Below are positions 27,883 through 37,461 of a stretch of 64,000 nucleotides of DNA, piece by piece (position 1 is the first letter of the stretch; every line of letters starts with the position of its first letter). The stretch is from Paraburkholderia madseniana (GTDB lineage Bacteria > Pseudomonadota > Gammaproteobacteria > Burkholderiales > Burkholderiaceae). Below the pieces are notes generated by a model. It was not told the DNA's origin and made no database searches. It saw only the letters and a program-made list of their open reading frames with translations. The stretch covers positions 248,001-312,000 of the forward strand of contig NZ_VOSW01000001.1 of NCBI RefSeq assembly GCF_009690905.1, written 5' to 3'. The position numbers were made by a program, and so were the translations under genes.

Positions 27883-29151
27883 TCAGCCGAGGCTCAGGGA
27901 CGAACGCGTGAAGCGTCCATAGATGACATACAGCACAAGCGTCGCGGCAAGCAGCAAACCGCCGAGCGCACACGCCATACCCCAATTGATCGTCACGTTG
28001 GTAAAGTACGCGACGTAGTAGCTGACCATCTGATCATTCGGTCCACCGAGCAATGCCGGCGTGATGTAGTAGCCGATCGCGAGAATGAACACAAGTAGTG
28101 CGCCCGCCCCGATGCCCGGATAAGTTTGCGGCACATAAACACGCCAGAACGCGGCGAACGGATGACTGCCAAGCGAGATCGCGGCGCGCTGATAGGTCGG
28201 CGGGATCGACTTCATCACGCTATACAGCGGCAGGATCATGAACGGCAGCAGAATGTGCGTCATCGAGATGTACACGCCCGTGCGGTTGAACAGCAGCGAC
28301 AACGGATCGTGCAAAATGCCGCTCGCAATCAGCGCCTTGTTCACCAGCCCTTCGCTTTGCAGAATCACGATCCATGCGGCCACGCGTACGAGGATCGAAG
28401 TCCAGAACGGAATCAGCACGAGGATCATCACCAGATTCGCGCGGCGATCGGAGAGCGTCGAAATCCAGTAAGCAAGCGGGTAACCGAGCAGCAGCGCAAA
28501 GAATGTCACGACTGCGCCGATTACGAAGGTGCGGCTGAATACGTGGAGATAAATCTGTTGATCCGGATCCGTCTCGATGATGTGACCGAATCCGTCCTGC
28601 TTGTGGTCCAAAGAAGCCAGTAGATAAAACGGCGAGTAGGCACCGGAATTCTTCGCGATCGCCTGCCAGTAAGCGACGTTGTTCCAGCGTTCGTCGAGTT
28701 CGACGAACTTAGCGTGCATCTGGGCCGGCGTGAGCGTCAACGGCTTGCTGTTGTCGTCGACGAACGGCATCGCGTGAGCCGACTTTGCGACCAGCGAGCG
28801 ATAGCCTGGAATTTCCACGTTCAACCGTCGCGCCAGCGCGCCCATGCCATCGCTATCGGCAATCGCCGTCAGATCCACGGCCAGTGCAGAGTATGCGGCG
28901 TCAGGCGGCAGTGCCTTGCGATCCCAACCGCTCAACGCATTCAGCGTGTGCGGCAGGGCGTTCATCACTTCCGGATTCTGCGCGGCCCGAGTCAATAGCG
29001 CACCGATCGGCACGACAAAAATCAGCAGCAGAAAAATGGCGAGCGGTGCAATCAGCAACAGCGCCATCGCGCGCTTCTTTGCTTCTGCGGCCTTTAGTTC
29101 TCGCTTAAGTCGAACATTCGACTCAGGCGTCGAATCGGCGGCGATCGTCAT
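27883..29151 (-). CDS. ABC transporter permease, PotB type, with large extra loop
   Basis: 422 residues from MTIAADSTPES, preceded by GAGGTG; this start avoids reading through an intergenic palindromic repeat. The first helix (ALLLIAPLAIFLLLIFVVP) is separated from the remaining five by about 180 residues, far more than in E. coli PotB (about 280 residues in total). The EAA loop (AAISLGSHPFAAFWRVYVP) is present. Pairs with the PotC-type permease 24 bases downstream. Confidence 0.88.
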   Translation of the reverse strand: MTIAADSTPESNVRLKRELKAAEAKKRAMALLLIAPLAIFLLLIFVVPIGALLTRAAQNPEVMNALPHTLNALSGWDRKALPPDAAYSALAVDLTAIADSDGMGALARRLNVEIPGYRSLVAKSAHAMPFVDDNSKPLTLTPAQMHAKFVELDERWNNVAYWQAIAKNSGAYSPFYLLASLDHKQDGFGHIIETDPDQQIYLHVFSRTFVIGAVVTFFALLLGYPLAYWISTLSDRRANLVMILVLIPFWTSILVRVAAWIVILQSEGLVNKALIASGILHDPLSLLFNRTGVYISMTHILLPFMILPLYSVMKSIPPTYQRAAISLGSHPFAAFWRVYVPQTYPGIGAGALLVFILAIGYYITPALLGGPNDQMVSYYVAYFTNVTINWGMACALGGLLLAATLVLYVIYGRFTRSSLSLG

Positions 29152-29178
29152 CGTAGTCACACCTCGTCTCCTCGATCC

Positions 29179-29233
29179 GGAGTTAGCGCTTTGGCTGTCG
29201 GCAGGAGTTAGCGCTTTAGCGCTTACTCCTGCC
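29179..29233. repeat. Palindromic intergenic repeat, copy 1
   Basis: GGCAGGAGTTAGCGC (29200-29214) pairs with GCGCTTACTCCTGCC (29219-29233) with one mismatch around TTTA; a partial unit GGAGTTAGCGCTTT lies just before it. The trailing CCCATGCAAAA matches the repeat at 62.6 kb. Both lie just upstream of a minus-strand gene start. Confidence 0.75.
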
Positions 29234-29370
29234 CCATGCAAAAGCCCTTACCCCGATCCCATGCATCCGGCCGCTCGCGTACATCGCGAAGACACGCGTT
29301 TGCGTTTGTTTCATTGCATTGATGCGGCGCGGCTTCACCATAAAAGCCGCGCCTTCTCACACCCGGCTAA

Positions 29371-30420
29371 TTACTTCGAAGCCCACGACGAAAAACGTTG
29401 CTCCAACTCATCGCCATGGTCGGTCCAGAACGAGAGGTTCTGCAGCACCGCGTTCTTGCCGTTAGCCGGCGAATTCGGCAGATTGGACAGCGTCTTCGGA
29501 TCGAGCGCCTTGATGGCCGCCACGTTCACCGGACCATACGCAATGTTGTGCGCGTAGTCCTGCTGCGGCTTCGACGAAATCGAATAGGCGATGTACTTCT
29601 CTGCCAGCGCCTTGTTCGGCGTGCCCTTCGGAATCGCCCAGTAGTCGAGGTCGTAAATGCTGCCGTTCCACACCACCTTGAGGTTCTTGCCTTCCTTCTG
29701 TGCGGCATCGATACGGCCGTTGTACGCAGTGGACATCACCACGTCACCCGCGACCAGGAATTGCGGCGGCTGCGCGCCCGCTTCCCACCACTGAATATTC
29801 GGCTTCAGTTCGTCGAGCTTCTTGAACGCGCGGTCCTGACCTTCCTTGGTGGCAAGCACCTTGTAGACGTCCTTCGGCGGCACGCCGTCGGCCATCAGCG
29901 CGAATTCGAGGTTGTAACGCGCGCCCTTGCGCATCGCGCGCTTGCCCGGGAATTTCTTCACGTCCCAGAAGTCGGCCCAGCCGGCCGGCGCGGTTTTCAG
30001 CTTGTCGGCGTTGTACGCGAGTGCCGTCGACCACACGAAGAAGCCCACGCCGCAGGTTTGCGGCGCTTCCGGAATCAGATCCGTCTTCTTGCCGATCTTC
30101 GACCAGTCGAGCTTCTCATACAGCCCTTCGTCACAACCACGGCCGATGTCGCCCGACTCAACTTCCACCACGTCCCAATTCACATGCTTCGCTTCGACCA
30201 TCGCCTTCACTTTGGCCTGCTCGCCGTTGTATTCGACCGCGGTCACTTTATTGCTGGTTTGCGTCTCGAACGGCTGGTTGAATGCGACCTTTTGCGCGTC
30301 GCCATTCGCACCGCCGAAATTGACGACCGTCAGCTCGGCTGCATTGACTTGCGCGGCGCCCAGCGCGAGCGCCACAGCACCGACAGCGATGGCGCAGCGC
30401 GATTTCCCGATCTTGCTCAT
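29371..30420 (-). CDS. Periplasmic substrate-binding protein of the polyamine-type ABC importer
   Basis: 349 residues. Signal peptide at 1-27 (MSKIGKSRCAIAVGAVALAL, cut near NAAEL), then a two-lobed PotD/PotF-like fold (ELTVVNFGGANGDAQK, WDVVEVESGDIGRGCDEGL, NGRIDAAQKEGKNLK). AAGGAGAG precedes the ATG. Captures the substrate in the periplasm for the two permeases; ligand could be putrescine, spermidine or another amine or opine, which sequence alone does not decide. Confidence 0.92.
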   Translation of the reverse strand: MSKIGKSRCAIAVGAVALALGAAQVNAAELTVVNFGGANGDAQKVAFNQPFETQTSNKVTAVEYNGEQAKVKAMVEAKHVNWDVVEVESGDIGRGCDEGLYEKLDWSKIGKKTDLIPEAPQTCGVGFFVWSTALAYNADKLKTAPAGWADFWDVKKFPGKRAMRKGARYNLEFALMADGVPPKDVYKVLATKEGQDRAFKKLDELKPNIQWWEAGAQPPQFLVAGDVVMSTAYNGRIDAAQKEGKNLKVVWNGSIYDLDYWAIPKGTPNKALAEKYIAYSISSKPQQDYAHNIAYGPVNVAAIKALDPKTLSNLPNSPANGKNAVLQNLSFWTDHGDELEQRFSSWASK

Positions 30421-30544
30421 GGTGTGTTGCTCTCCTTTGGTGGTGTGCTTCAAGCTACGTACAGTGCGACTTGTTATGTGCTGCTTAGGTGAACTGCTTC
30501 TTTTGTCTGCGTCGAACGACCTACGACCCGCGCAGTGCACGCGC

Positions 30545-31642
30545 TCACGCGCCTGCAAACACCCGCAGATGCTCGGGCGCAAACTCGAGCGCGACGGGCG
30601 CGCCAGGTGCGAAGGTTTCGAGTGCATCGGTGCCGAGCGGCACCTTCACGAAGCACTCGTCCTGCTCCGGCAGACCACAGCGCATCCGCACGTGGTCGCC
30701 GAAATAGATCAGCCCGCGCGCTTCGCCGCTTAGCGCATTAGCGCCAGGCCGTGACACGCCGTTGGCGAGTTTCATACGCTCAGGACGGATACACGCGACC
30801 GCCGGCGTACCCGCCCGCGCGCCGCCTATATTGCGTCCCGTAAGCCGTGTGCCGTCAATCAGATGAAACTCGCAGTACTCGCCGTCGACGTTCGCGATCG
30901 TGCCGCGCAGCTTGTTGCTGTCGCCGATGAAGTTCGCGACGAACTCGTTGCACGGCGATTCATAGAGACGATCCACGGTATCGAGTTGCTGCACGATGCC
31001 TTTATCGAACACGGCGACACGGTCGGACATGGTCAGCGCTTCGCCCTGGTCGTGCGTGACGTACACGAACGTCACGCCAAGCTTCTCGTGCAATGATTTA
31101 AGTTCGTACTGCATGTGTTCGCGCAACTGCTTGTCGAGTGCGCCGAGCGGCTCGTCCATCAGCACGAGCTTCGGCTCGAACACGAGCGCCCGCGCCAAGG
31201 CAATACGTTGCTGCTGGCCACCGGAAAGCTGCGCCGGGTAACGCTTGGCGAAGCCTTCCATGCGCACCATCTTCAGCGCATTATTCGTGCGATGCGCACG
31301 CTCTTCCGCCGACAGTTTGCGCACCGTGAGCGGATACGCGACGTTCTGCTCGACCGTCAGATGCGGAAACAGCGCGTAGTTCTGAAACACCATGCCGATG
31401 TTGCGCTTATGCGGCGGCACGGTATTGAGCAGCGTGCCGTCGAGCCAAATCTCACCGCCGGTGGGAAATTCGAACCCCGCCAGCATCATCAGACATGTGG
31501 TTTTCCCTGATCCGGACGGCCCGAGCAGCGTCAGGAATTCGCCCTGATAGATATCCAGATCGAGTTGTTTGACGACCAGCGTTTCGCCGTCGTACGTCTT
31601 GCGCACACCCCGAAAGCTGACGATCACGTCATCGGTTTTCAT
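30545..31642 (-). CDS. ABC importer ATPase, PotA type
   Basis: 365 residues from MKTDDVIVSF, behind GAGGAGA. Walker A GPSGSGKTTC, signature LSGGQQQRIALARAL, Walker B LVLMDEPLGALD, switch His in THDQGEALTMSD, and a C-terminal TOBE domain (about 280-365) typical of MalK/PotA subunits. First gene of the operon ATPase-binding protein-PotB-PotC, divergent from a MocR regulator. Confidence 0.93.
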   Translation of the reverse strand: MKTDDVIVSFRGVRKTYDGETLVVKQLDLDIYQGEFLTLLGPSGSGKTTCLMMLAGFEFPTGGEIWLDGTLLNTVPPHKRNIGMVFQNYALFPHLTVEQNVAYPLTVRKLSAEERAHRTNNALKMVRMEGFAKRYPAQLSGGQQQRIALARALVFEPKLVLMDEPLGALDKQLREHMQYELKSLHEKLGVTFVYVTHDQGEALTMSDRVAVFDKGIVQQLDTVDRLYESPCNEFVANFIGDSNKLRGTIANVDGEYCEFHLIDGTRLTGRNIGGARAGTPAVACIRPERMKLANGVSRPGANALSGEARGLIYFGDHVRMRCGLPEQDECFVKVPLGTDALETFAPGAPVALEFAPEHLRVFAGA

Positions 31643-31728
31643 CGCACTAGTCTCCTCTGCGGTCCGGCTGGCTCCCCCTGCAAAGCAGCGGGATTGCATT
31701 AATTGCGTGGCTCACTATAGTCCCTTAC

Positions 31729-31770
31729 GGTTCTACAATATGGAACCATTTCATTATTCCGGATAGAACC
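31729..31770. promoter_or_regulatory. Candidate MocR operators between importer and regulator
   Basis: Half-site TGGAACC (31741-31747) is repeated directly as TAGAACC 23 bases later (31764-31770), and an inverted GGTTCTA lies at 31729-31735. Direct repeats about two helical turns apart are usual for MocR-type regulators. They overlap the divergent promoter region; TATAGT on the minus strand near 31715 could be the importer -10. Confidence 0.5.
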
Positions 31771-31772
31771 AC

Positions 31773-33332
31773 TTGGACACCGTGATCTTGTCGGATTGGC
31801 TTGCCGCGCGGCTCGACCGCGCCGCCGCCGAACCGGTCTACAGACAGACGTTGCGGCTGATGCAGCAGGCCATCCTGACCGGCCAGCTACCGCCTGGCAC
31901 CAAGCTGCCCAGTTCGCGCATGCTCGCCGAGGACCTCGGCATCGCGCGCAACACGGTGCTGCACGTCTACGATCAGCTAACCGCCGAAGGCTATGTGATC
32001 TCGACCACCGGAAGCGGCACCTATGTCGCCGACACGCGGCCGGACACGGCTGCCGTGAATGCACGCAAGAAGCCGACAGTGGCGAGTGTCAATGGGGACA
32101 TGGACAGCGCCGATCAAGCCGGCGAGGCCTTAAAGCCGCTAAAACGCGATCTAGGCGACCTCTCCATGCGCGGACGCAGGCTCATCGATCAGGCCGGTGT
32201 CTCCGCCAAACAGTGGGGCGCGTTCATGCCCGGCGTGCCCGACGTCGCTGAGTTTCCGGCGCGCACGTGGAGCCGTTTGCAGGCAAGGTTGTGGAAGGAA
32301 GCCAATCCCGATCTGCTGACTTATGCGCCGGGCGGTGGCTACCGGCCGTTAAGGCGGGCGCTGTCCGACTACCTGCGCGTCGCACGCTCGGTGAATTGCA
32401 CGCCGGACCAGATCATCATCACGACGGGCATTCATCAGTCGATCGATCTGGCCGTGCGTTTATTGACCGACGTCGGCGATCGCGCGTGGGTGGAAGAGCC
32501 GTGCTATTGGGGCGCGCGCAGCGTGCTGCAATCGTCAGGGATTACGCTAGTGCCGGTGCCCGTGGATGACGAGGGCCTCAATCCGCGCGAGCAGGATCTG
32601 CAACAGCCGCCGCGGCTGGCGCTCGTCACGCCGTCGCATCAATATCCGCTCGGCATGGTGATGAGTCTCGCGCGGCGCCGTACGCTGCTCGAATACGCAC
32701 GCCAGCACAACGTCTGGATCATCGAGGACGACTACGACAGCGAGTTCCGTTACGGCAGCCGACCGCTTGCATCGCTGCAAGGGCTAGACGACGCCGGCCA
32801 GGTGATCTACGTGGGCAGCCTGGGGAAGATGTTGTTTCCGGGTTTGCGGATCGGCTACATGATCGCGCCGGAGCATCTGGTGGATACGTTCCGCACGGGC
32901 GTGGCCGAGCTGTACCGCGAGGGGCAACTGATGCAGCAGGCGGTGATGACCGACTTCATCATGGACGGCCATCTCACATCGCATGTTCGCCGTATGCGCG
33001 CGCTCTACGGCGAGCGGCGGCAGATTCTGATCGATGCGATCACCGCGCGTTTCGGCAACGAACTACCCGTGATGGGCGACGAGGCCGGCCTGCACCTCGT
33101 GCTCGGCCTGCCCGATCATGCGAACGATCGCGCCGTCACGGCAGCCGCTTACGATGCCGGCGTGATCGTGCGGCCCCTCGCCGCTTACTACAGCAGCGAG
33201 ACGCCCGCGCGACGCGGACTGTTGCTGGGCTACGCCTGCGTGCCGAACGAGAAGATCGGTCCGGCATTCGACACGCTCGCGCGCGTGATCGAGCAGACGG
33301 CGCTGAAGAAGGTGCCGACGCGAGCCGCTTAA
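31773..33332 (+). CDS. MocR-family transcriptional regulator (GntR HTH plus aminotransferase domain)
   Basis: 519 residues from TTG; a GTG 3 codons later is an alternative. Winged helix at about 20-90 (LPSSRMLAEDLGIARNTVLH), a linker, then a PLP-dependent aminotransferase-fold domain with the Schiff-base Lys in VGSLGKMLFPGLR and the PLP-contacting EDDYDSEFRYG. MocR regulators bind PLP or an amine adduct and control amine or vitamin B6 genes. Being divergent from the polyamine-type importer, it most likely controls it. Confidence 0.9.
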   Translation: MDTVILSDWLAARLDRAAAEPVYRQTLRLMQQAILTGQLPPGTKLPSSRMLAEDLGIARNTVLHVYDQLTAEGYVISTTGSGTYVADTRPDTAAVNARKKPTVASVNGDMDSADQAGEALKPLKRDLGDLSMRGRRLIDQAGVSAKQWGAFMPGVPDVAEFPARTWSRLQARLWKEANPDLLTYAPGGGYRPLRRALSDYLRVARSVNCTPDQIIITTGIHQSIDLAVRLLTDVGDRAWVEEPCYWGARSVLQSSGITLVPVPVDDEGLNPREQDLQQPPRLALVTPSHQYPLGMVMSLARRRTLLEYARQHNVWIIEDDYDSEFRYGSRPLASLQGLDDAGQVIYVGSLGKMLFPGLRIGYMIAPEHLVDTFRTGVAELYREGQLMQQAVMTDFIMDGHLTSHVRRMRALYGERRQILIDAITARFGNELPVMGDEAGLHLVLGLPDHANDRAVTAAAYDAGVIVRPLAAYYSSETPARRGLLLGYACVPNEKIGPAFDTLARVIEQTALKKVPTRAA

Positions 33333-33334
33333 CC

Positions 33335-33373
33335 GTACGCCGCCGCTGCCTTGACGGGCAGGTAGCGGCGTAC
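33335..33373. terminator. Hairpin between convergent genes
   Basis: GTACGCCGC (33335-33343) pairs with GCGGCGTAC (33365-33373), with CTGCC/GGCAG stacked inside. No T-run, so it is a weak or factor-dependent terminator for mocR and the DUF748 gene. Confidence 0.5.
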
Positions 33374-33405
33374 ACCCACTACGCAATACGTTACATCGCG
33401 CCGCA

Positions 33406-36400
33406 TCACTTCAGCCCAAAGTCCACCCGCGTCGTGGCGCCCTTGTCCTTGATGCCATCGGCGTCCAGTTTCGGCGCGACGATAAACACGCGGCTGCTGT
33501 CGATCTTGCCCTCGAAATACTGCTGCACGGCTTGCGCCCGTTGCTGGGCGAGCTGCCGCAAACTTGCGTCGTCGATCGGAGCATTGGCGGCCATCGCCGC
33601 CTTCATCTCGTCGTCCGGCAGGCTCTTGGTCAAGCCGACGAAATTGCGCGGCTTCTTGAAGTCGGCCGCTTTGTAGGCCTTGGCCAAGTACTTATCGTAT
33701 TCCTTCGGATCCACGGTGACGGTCGACAGATCCACGCTCTCGCCATTGCCCACCACGTCCTTGATCTTCTGTTGCTTGACCTCGCGTTCGACGTATTGCG
33801 CACGCAGGCCCGGCCCGTCGACTGCCGGATCGACGCGGCCAATCAGATCGATACGGATCGAGCTCTTGTCGGCCAGCGCCTTCACGATGGTGTCGAGCTT
33901 CTTGTCCGCGGCGTCGGACAGTTTCGCCGACCCCGGTTCGAACTCGACGTAGCCCAATTCCTCGCCACCACCACCGAAGGCATTGGCGATCAGCGAGAAC
34001 GGCGCGGTGACGGCTTTCTGCAGCAGATTGAGCACCGCATGCCAGATGAGCCCGCCGACGCTGAACTCCGGATTCGACAACGATCCCGACACTGGCAGAT
34101 TCACGTCGATTTCACCGCGCGAGTTTTTCAGCAGTGAGATCGCGAGACGCACCGGCAGCTTGGTCGCCGTATCGTTCTCGACGTGATCGCCGAACGTGAG
34201 CTGGTCGATGAAAATATGATTGTTCGCGTTCAACTGATCGTTATCGAGCTGGTAGTGCAGATCGACGTTCAGCTTGCCCTTGGTGATCGGATAGCCGGCG
34301 TATTTCGCCGAATACGGCGTGAGGTTGGTGAGTTCGATATCGTGCGCGCTGGCTGTGAGATCGAGCGCCGGTTTTGCGATCAGCGGATTGACGGTACCGC
34401 GAATCGACAGCGGACCATTCGCCGCCAGCTTCGCGGCGATGTCCACGGGCGCAGGCGTTGTCGACTGCGTGCCGAACGCGCCGACCGTACCTTGAATGCC
34501 AACCAGGTTCGCGGTGAAGTTCGGCTTGATGAAGTTGTCCGTATACGTCACGCGGCCCTGTTGCAGCACCAGTTGGCCGAAGTGCAGTTTGACGGGGCTT
34601 TGCGGCGGCGTGGCGGCCGTAACTGTGGCCGGCGTGGCTGGAGTTGCCGACGACGCCGGTACCGGCGCGGAGGCCACCTCAGGCGCCGATGCAGCCTGCG
34701 GCGTCAACGGCACCGGCTCGTGGCCGCCGCTCTTGTCGCGTGTCAGCGATTGCGCGGCGCCGCTTTCATGCGCGACCACGTCCTTGAGATTCAGCTTGCC
34801 TTGCGCGTCGAGCAGCACACGCCCATAGAACTTCGTGAACGTGACGCGGCCCGCGTCGACCGCCGTGCCGTGTTCGTCGTAGTCGGCCTTGAGATTGGTC
34901 AGCGCGAGCGAACTCCATCCTGCGAATGGGTCCGAAGTCGCCTTGTCGATCATCCGCACGTCGACGAGCGCGACGTCGCCGCGGTACGTCGCTTTGAGCG
35001 CCTTCGCCTGACTTAGCGCGAGATCGCCGTTCGCGTTGAGCAGCGCGCTGGCAATCAACGCATTCAGCTTGCTGCCGAAGTACGGTTCGAAGGCCGCCGC
35101 ATCCAGGCGGTTCGCGTTCACTTTGACGGCCACCTTGAGCGGCGTCGCCGTGACATCGCCCTTTACGCCGAGCGTGCCTTTCTTGTTGAGCGTGGCTTGC
35201 AGATCGACCGGCAGCGGCTTACTCAGGTCGTCGCTGATCTGTTGTACCTTCAATTGCAGCGGCGTCACGCTCAGCTTCACTGGATTCGGCGTCGTGTTGT
35301 CGGTGAAATTCGCGGTCGCGTCTTTCAGGTTGAGTTCGCCGATCTTGTAGTGCCACGCGGGCCCTTCCGCCTCAGCCTTCTTCACCGCATGGATCGCCGT
35401 GCGCTTCTGCTCGACCTGATGCGGACCCGCGAGCGTGGCGAGGTCGATGCTGCCGTCTTTCAGACGCTGCGCATTGACCACCAGGCCGGTCGTGTTGACG
35501 CCGGTGATATCGGCAGTGCGCCCCGCGACGTCCACCTGCTTGACCGTTACCTGGCCTTGCGCGAGCGAGACGACCGGATCCTTGCTGCCACGCGCCGCGA
35601 GTTTGAGCGACTGCAGATCGAGTTGTGTATCGGTGACCATGACTGCGACCGGCGACTTCGACCAGTTCGCGCCGACGTTGGCATTGGCGGAAAGCGCGCC
35701 GTCCATCACTTGCGCGGCGGTCGCGGTGTCGAGATACGGTTGCAGCAACGGCAACTTCAATGACTTCAGATCGAGCTTTGCGCTGGCGGTCTTCGCAACA
35801 AGGCCGAACGCGCCGGCCACGCCGAGCGAGCCACCGGCGTCCTTGAAGTCGGTATTGAGCGTGTAATGCGCGGGGGCGGGGGCGAGCGTCGAGAAATCGG
35901 TCAGCGTGACGGCCAGTTTTTGCAAGCCCAAGTCGACCGGACGCGAGGCGGCTTCATCGTGAACGTTGACGGTGCCGTCGTTGAGCGCGAAACGCTTGAT
36001 CGACAGGTCCAGAGGCTGTGCGGCCTTTTCCGTGGCGCTGGCACCAGATGCCGCGACGGGCGCAGACGCTGGCACCGACGCAGAAGCCCCCGCAGCAGGC
36101 GCAGTCGCGAACATCCGCTCGACACTCAACACGCCTTCTTTATCACGCGCAAGATTGGCGCTCGGCGCGTCGATGCGGATCTCGTCGAAGTGATACAGGC
36201 TCTTCAACGGCTCCAGCGTCGCGGCAGCCACATGCACTGCGTGCGCCGCGAAGAACGGCGCCTTGCTTTGATCGCGCACGTCCACATCGTTCAAGTCGAC
36301 GGTGCCCGCAACACGCAACGAAGGCGTGCCGTTGGACATCACAAAGTTGAGCTTGAGATCGGTCGACAGCTTGCCGTTCTGCACAACCACAGGCAGCTTG

Positions 36401-37167
36401 GTCGGCGCGTAGGAGATGAGCTGCGGCACGTCGAGCCCGTCGAAGCGCAGCGACACCTCCGATTCGCGCGACGCAGCAAACGGCTTGGTCTTGCCTTCGA
36501 TCGCAAGCGGACTGCCGTCGATACGCGCACGCAGCAACGGCTCGACGAAGATGTCGGTTTTCGAAGGCAGCGTAGCGATGAACGGAATGCCGAGCTTCCA
36601 TTGATCGATCACGTGCGTTGCGCCGAGCAATTTGTCGTCGAACGTAATCTGACCGTTTTCGAGGCGAATGTTCGACACCGAAAACAAGGTCGGTTTGCTA
36701 TCGGGCTTGGCCGGCTGCTTCGAGAATTTCTCGATCAGGTCGGTGAAATTGAAGCGCTGCGCGTCATAGCGAACGATATGAAAGCGTGGTGAATCGAGCT
36801 GTATTTCATCGACGATCGGCGCGCCACGAAACAGCGAGCTCCATGACGGCTTCACGATGAACCGCGCAATATCGACAAAATCGCCCGCGCCGCCACGCTC
36901 GCCGATATGCACGCTATCGGCTTCGAGCTTGAGCGTGTACGGATTGAGTGCGATGCGGCCGATCGTGGCCGGCCGGTCGAGTTGCTTGCTGAGTTGCTGC
37001 TCGGCAATGTGACGAATCAACGGCGGCGCCGCGAAAAAGCCCAGCAGACCGAACAATACGAGGAAGATCAACAGACCCGTGATGACACGCCGGGTGCGGC
37101 GTGACTGCGCGACATCGCGCACGGTCTGCATGGAAGAGGCGATTGATGCTTTATTGAGGCTTGCCAT
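33406..37167 (-). CDS. Giant DUF748/AsmA-like envelope protein with OmpA-like end
   Basis: 1253 residues from MASLNKASIASS. One N-terminal transmembrane helix (about 28-50) is followed by a very long periplasmic stretch of beta-rich repeats of the AsmA/DUF748 type (PTLFSVSNIRLENGQITF, LDLSIKRFALNDGTVNV, LHFGQLVLQQGRVTYTD), which in relatives form hydrophobic grooves for lipid transport between membranes. Ala/Pro/Val-rich linkers interrupt the repeats. The C-terminus (YVEFEPGSAKLSDAADKKL) resembles an OmpA-type domain and could contact peptidoglycan. Function in this organism is inferred from the family. Confidence 0.85.
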   Translation of the reverse strand: MASLNKASIASSMQTVRDVAQSRRTRRVITGLLIFLVLFGLLGFFAAPPLIRHIAEQQLSKQLDRPATIGRIALNPYTLKLEADSVHIGERGGAGDFVDIARFIVKPSWSSLFRGAPIVDEIQLDSPRFHIVRYDAQRFNFTDLIEKFSKQPAKPDSKPTLFSVSNIRLENGQITFDDKLLGATHVIDQWKLGIPFIATLPSKTDIFVEPLLRARIDGSPLAIEGKTKPFAASRESEVSLRFDGLDVPQLISYAPTKLPVVVQNGKLSTDLKLNFVMSNGTPSLRVAGTVDLNDVDVRDQSKAPFFAAHAVHVAAATLEPLKSLYHFDEIRIDAPSANLARDKEGVLSVERMFATAPAAGASASVPASAPVAASGASATEKAAQPLDLSIKRFALNDGTVNVHDEAASRPVDLGLQKLAVTLTDFSTLAPAPAHYTLNTDFKDAGGSLGVAGAFGLVAKTASAKLDLKSLKLPLLQPYLDTATAAQVMDGALSANANVGANWSKSPVAVMVTDTQLDLQSLKLAARGSKDPVVSLAQGQVTVKQVDVAGRTADITGVNTTGLVVNAQRLKDGSIDLATLAGPHQVEQKRTAIHAVKKAEAEGPAWHYKIGELNLKDATANFTDNTTPNPVKLSVTPLQLKVQQISDDLSKPLPVDLQATLNKKGTLGVKGDVTATPLKVAVKVNANRLDAAAFEPYFGSKLNALIASALLNANGDLALSQAKALKATYRGDVALVDVRMIDKATSDPFAGWSSLALTNLKADYDEHGTAVDAGRVTFTKFYGRVLLDAQGKLNLKDVVAHESGAAQSLTRDKSGGHEPVPLTPQAASAPEVASAPVPASSATPATPATVTAATPPQSPVKLHFGQLVLQQGRVTYTDNFIKPNFTANLVGIQGTVGAFGTQSTTPAPVDIAAKLAANGPLSIRGTVNPLIAKPALDLTASAHDIELTNLTPYSAKYAGYPITKGKLNVDLHYQLDNDQLNANNHIFIDQLTFGDHVENDTATKLPVRLAISLLKNSRGEIDVNLPVSGSLSNPEFSVGGLIWHAVLNLLQKAVTAPFSLIANAFGGGGEELGYVEFEPGSAKLSDAADKKLDTIVKALADKSSIRIDLIGRVDPAVDGPGLRAQYVEREVKQQKIKDVVGNGESVDLSTVTVDPKEYDKYLAKAYKAADFKKPRNFVGLTKSLPDDEMKAAMAANAPIDDASLRQLAQQRAQAVQQYFEGKIDSSRVFIVAPKLDADGIKDKGATTRVDFGLK

Positions 37168-37212
37168 GCTCGGTCTTGGGTAATGCGGCGGCAAGCCCGC
37201 CGCGAAACGAAA

Positions 37213-37378
37213 ATCCCGCAAGCGGCAGTATAAGTGGTGAATCTTACGCGGGATATAAATGTAAGCCGTGGCTTACACATTGTTGCACGCTACAGCGGCG
37301 TATGTCCGCCGGCACGAAGGCGGACATACGCTGATTTATGCGTCACTCATACCTTGCTGTCACAGCAGTGACGCATAA
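37213..37378. other. Cluster of four hairpins upstream of the DUF748 gene
   Basis: Four inverted repeats lie head to tail: ATCCCGC/GCGGGAT (37213-37254), GTAAGC/GCTTAC (37261-37276), GCGTATGTCCGCC with GGCGGACATACGC (37298-37331), and TTATGCGTCACT with AGTGACGCATAA (37336-37378), the last enclosing a GCTGT/ACAGC stem. No T-runs follow. They fill the gap between two minus-strand genes and may form RNA structure or protein sites. Confidence 0.65.
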
Positions 37379-37461
37379 CGCTGGTGGACTTCACACCGGC
37401 ACTTCGCTGCCCCGCATCAACGAGGCATTTCGCTGGCGAACTTCATCGACGTCGGCGCATG

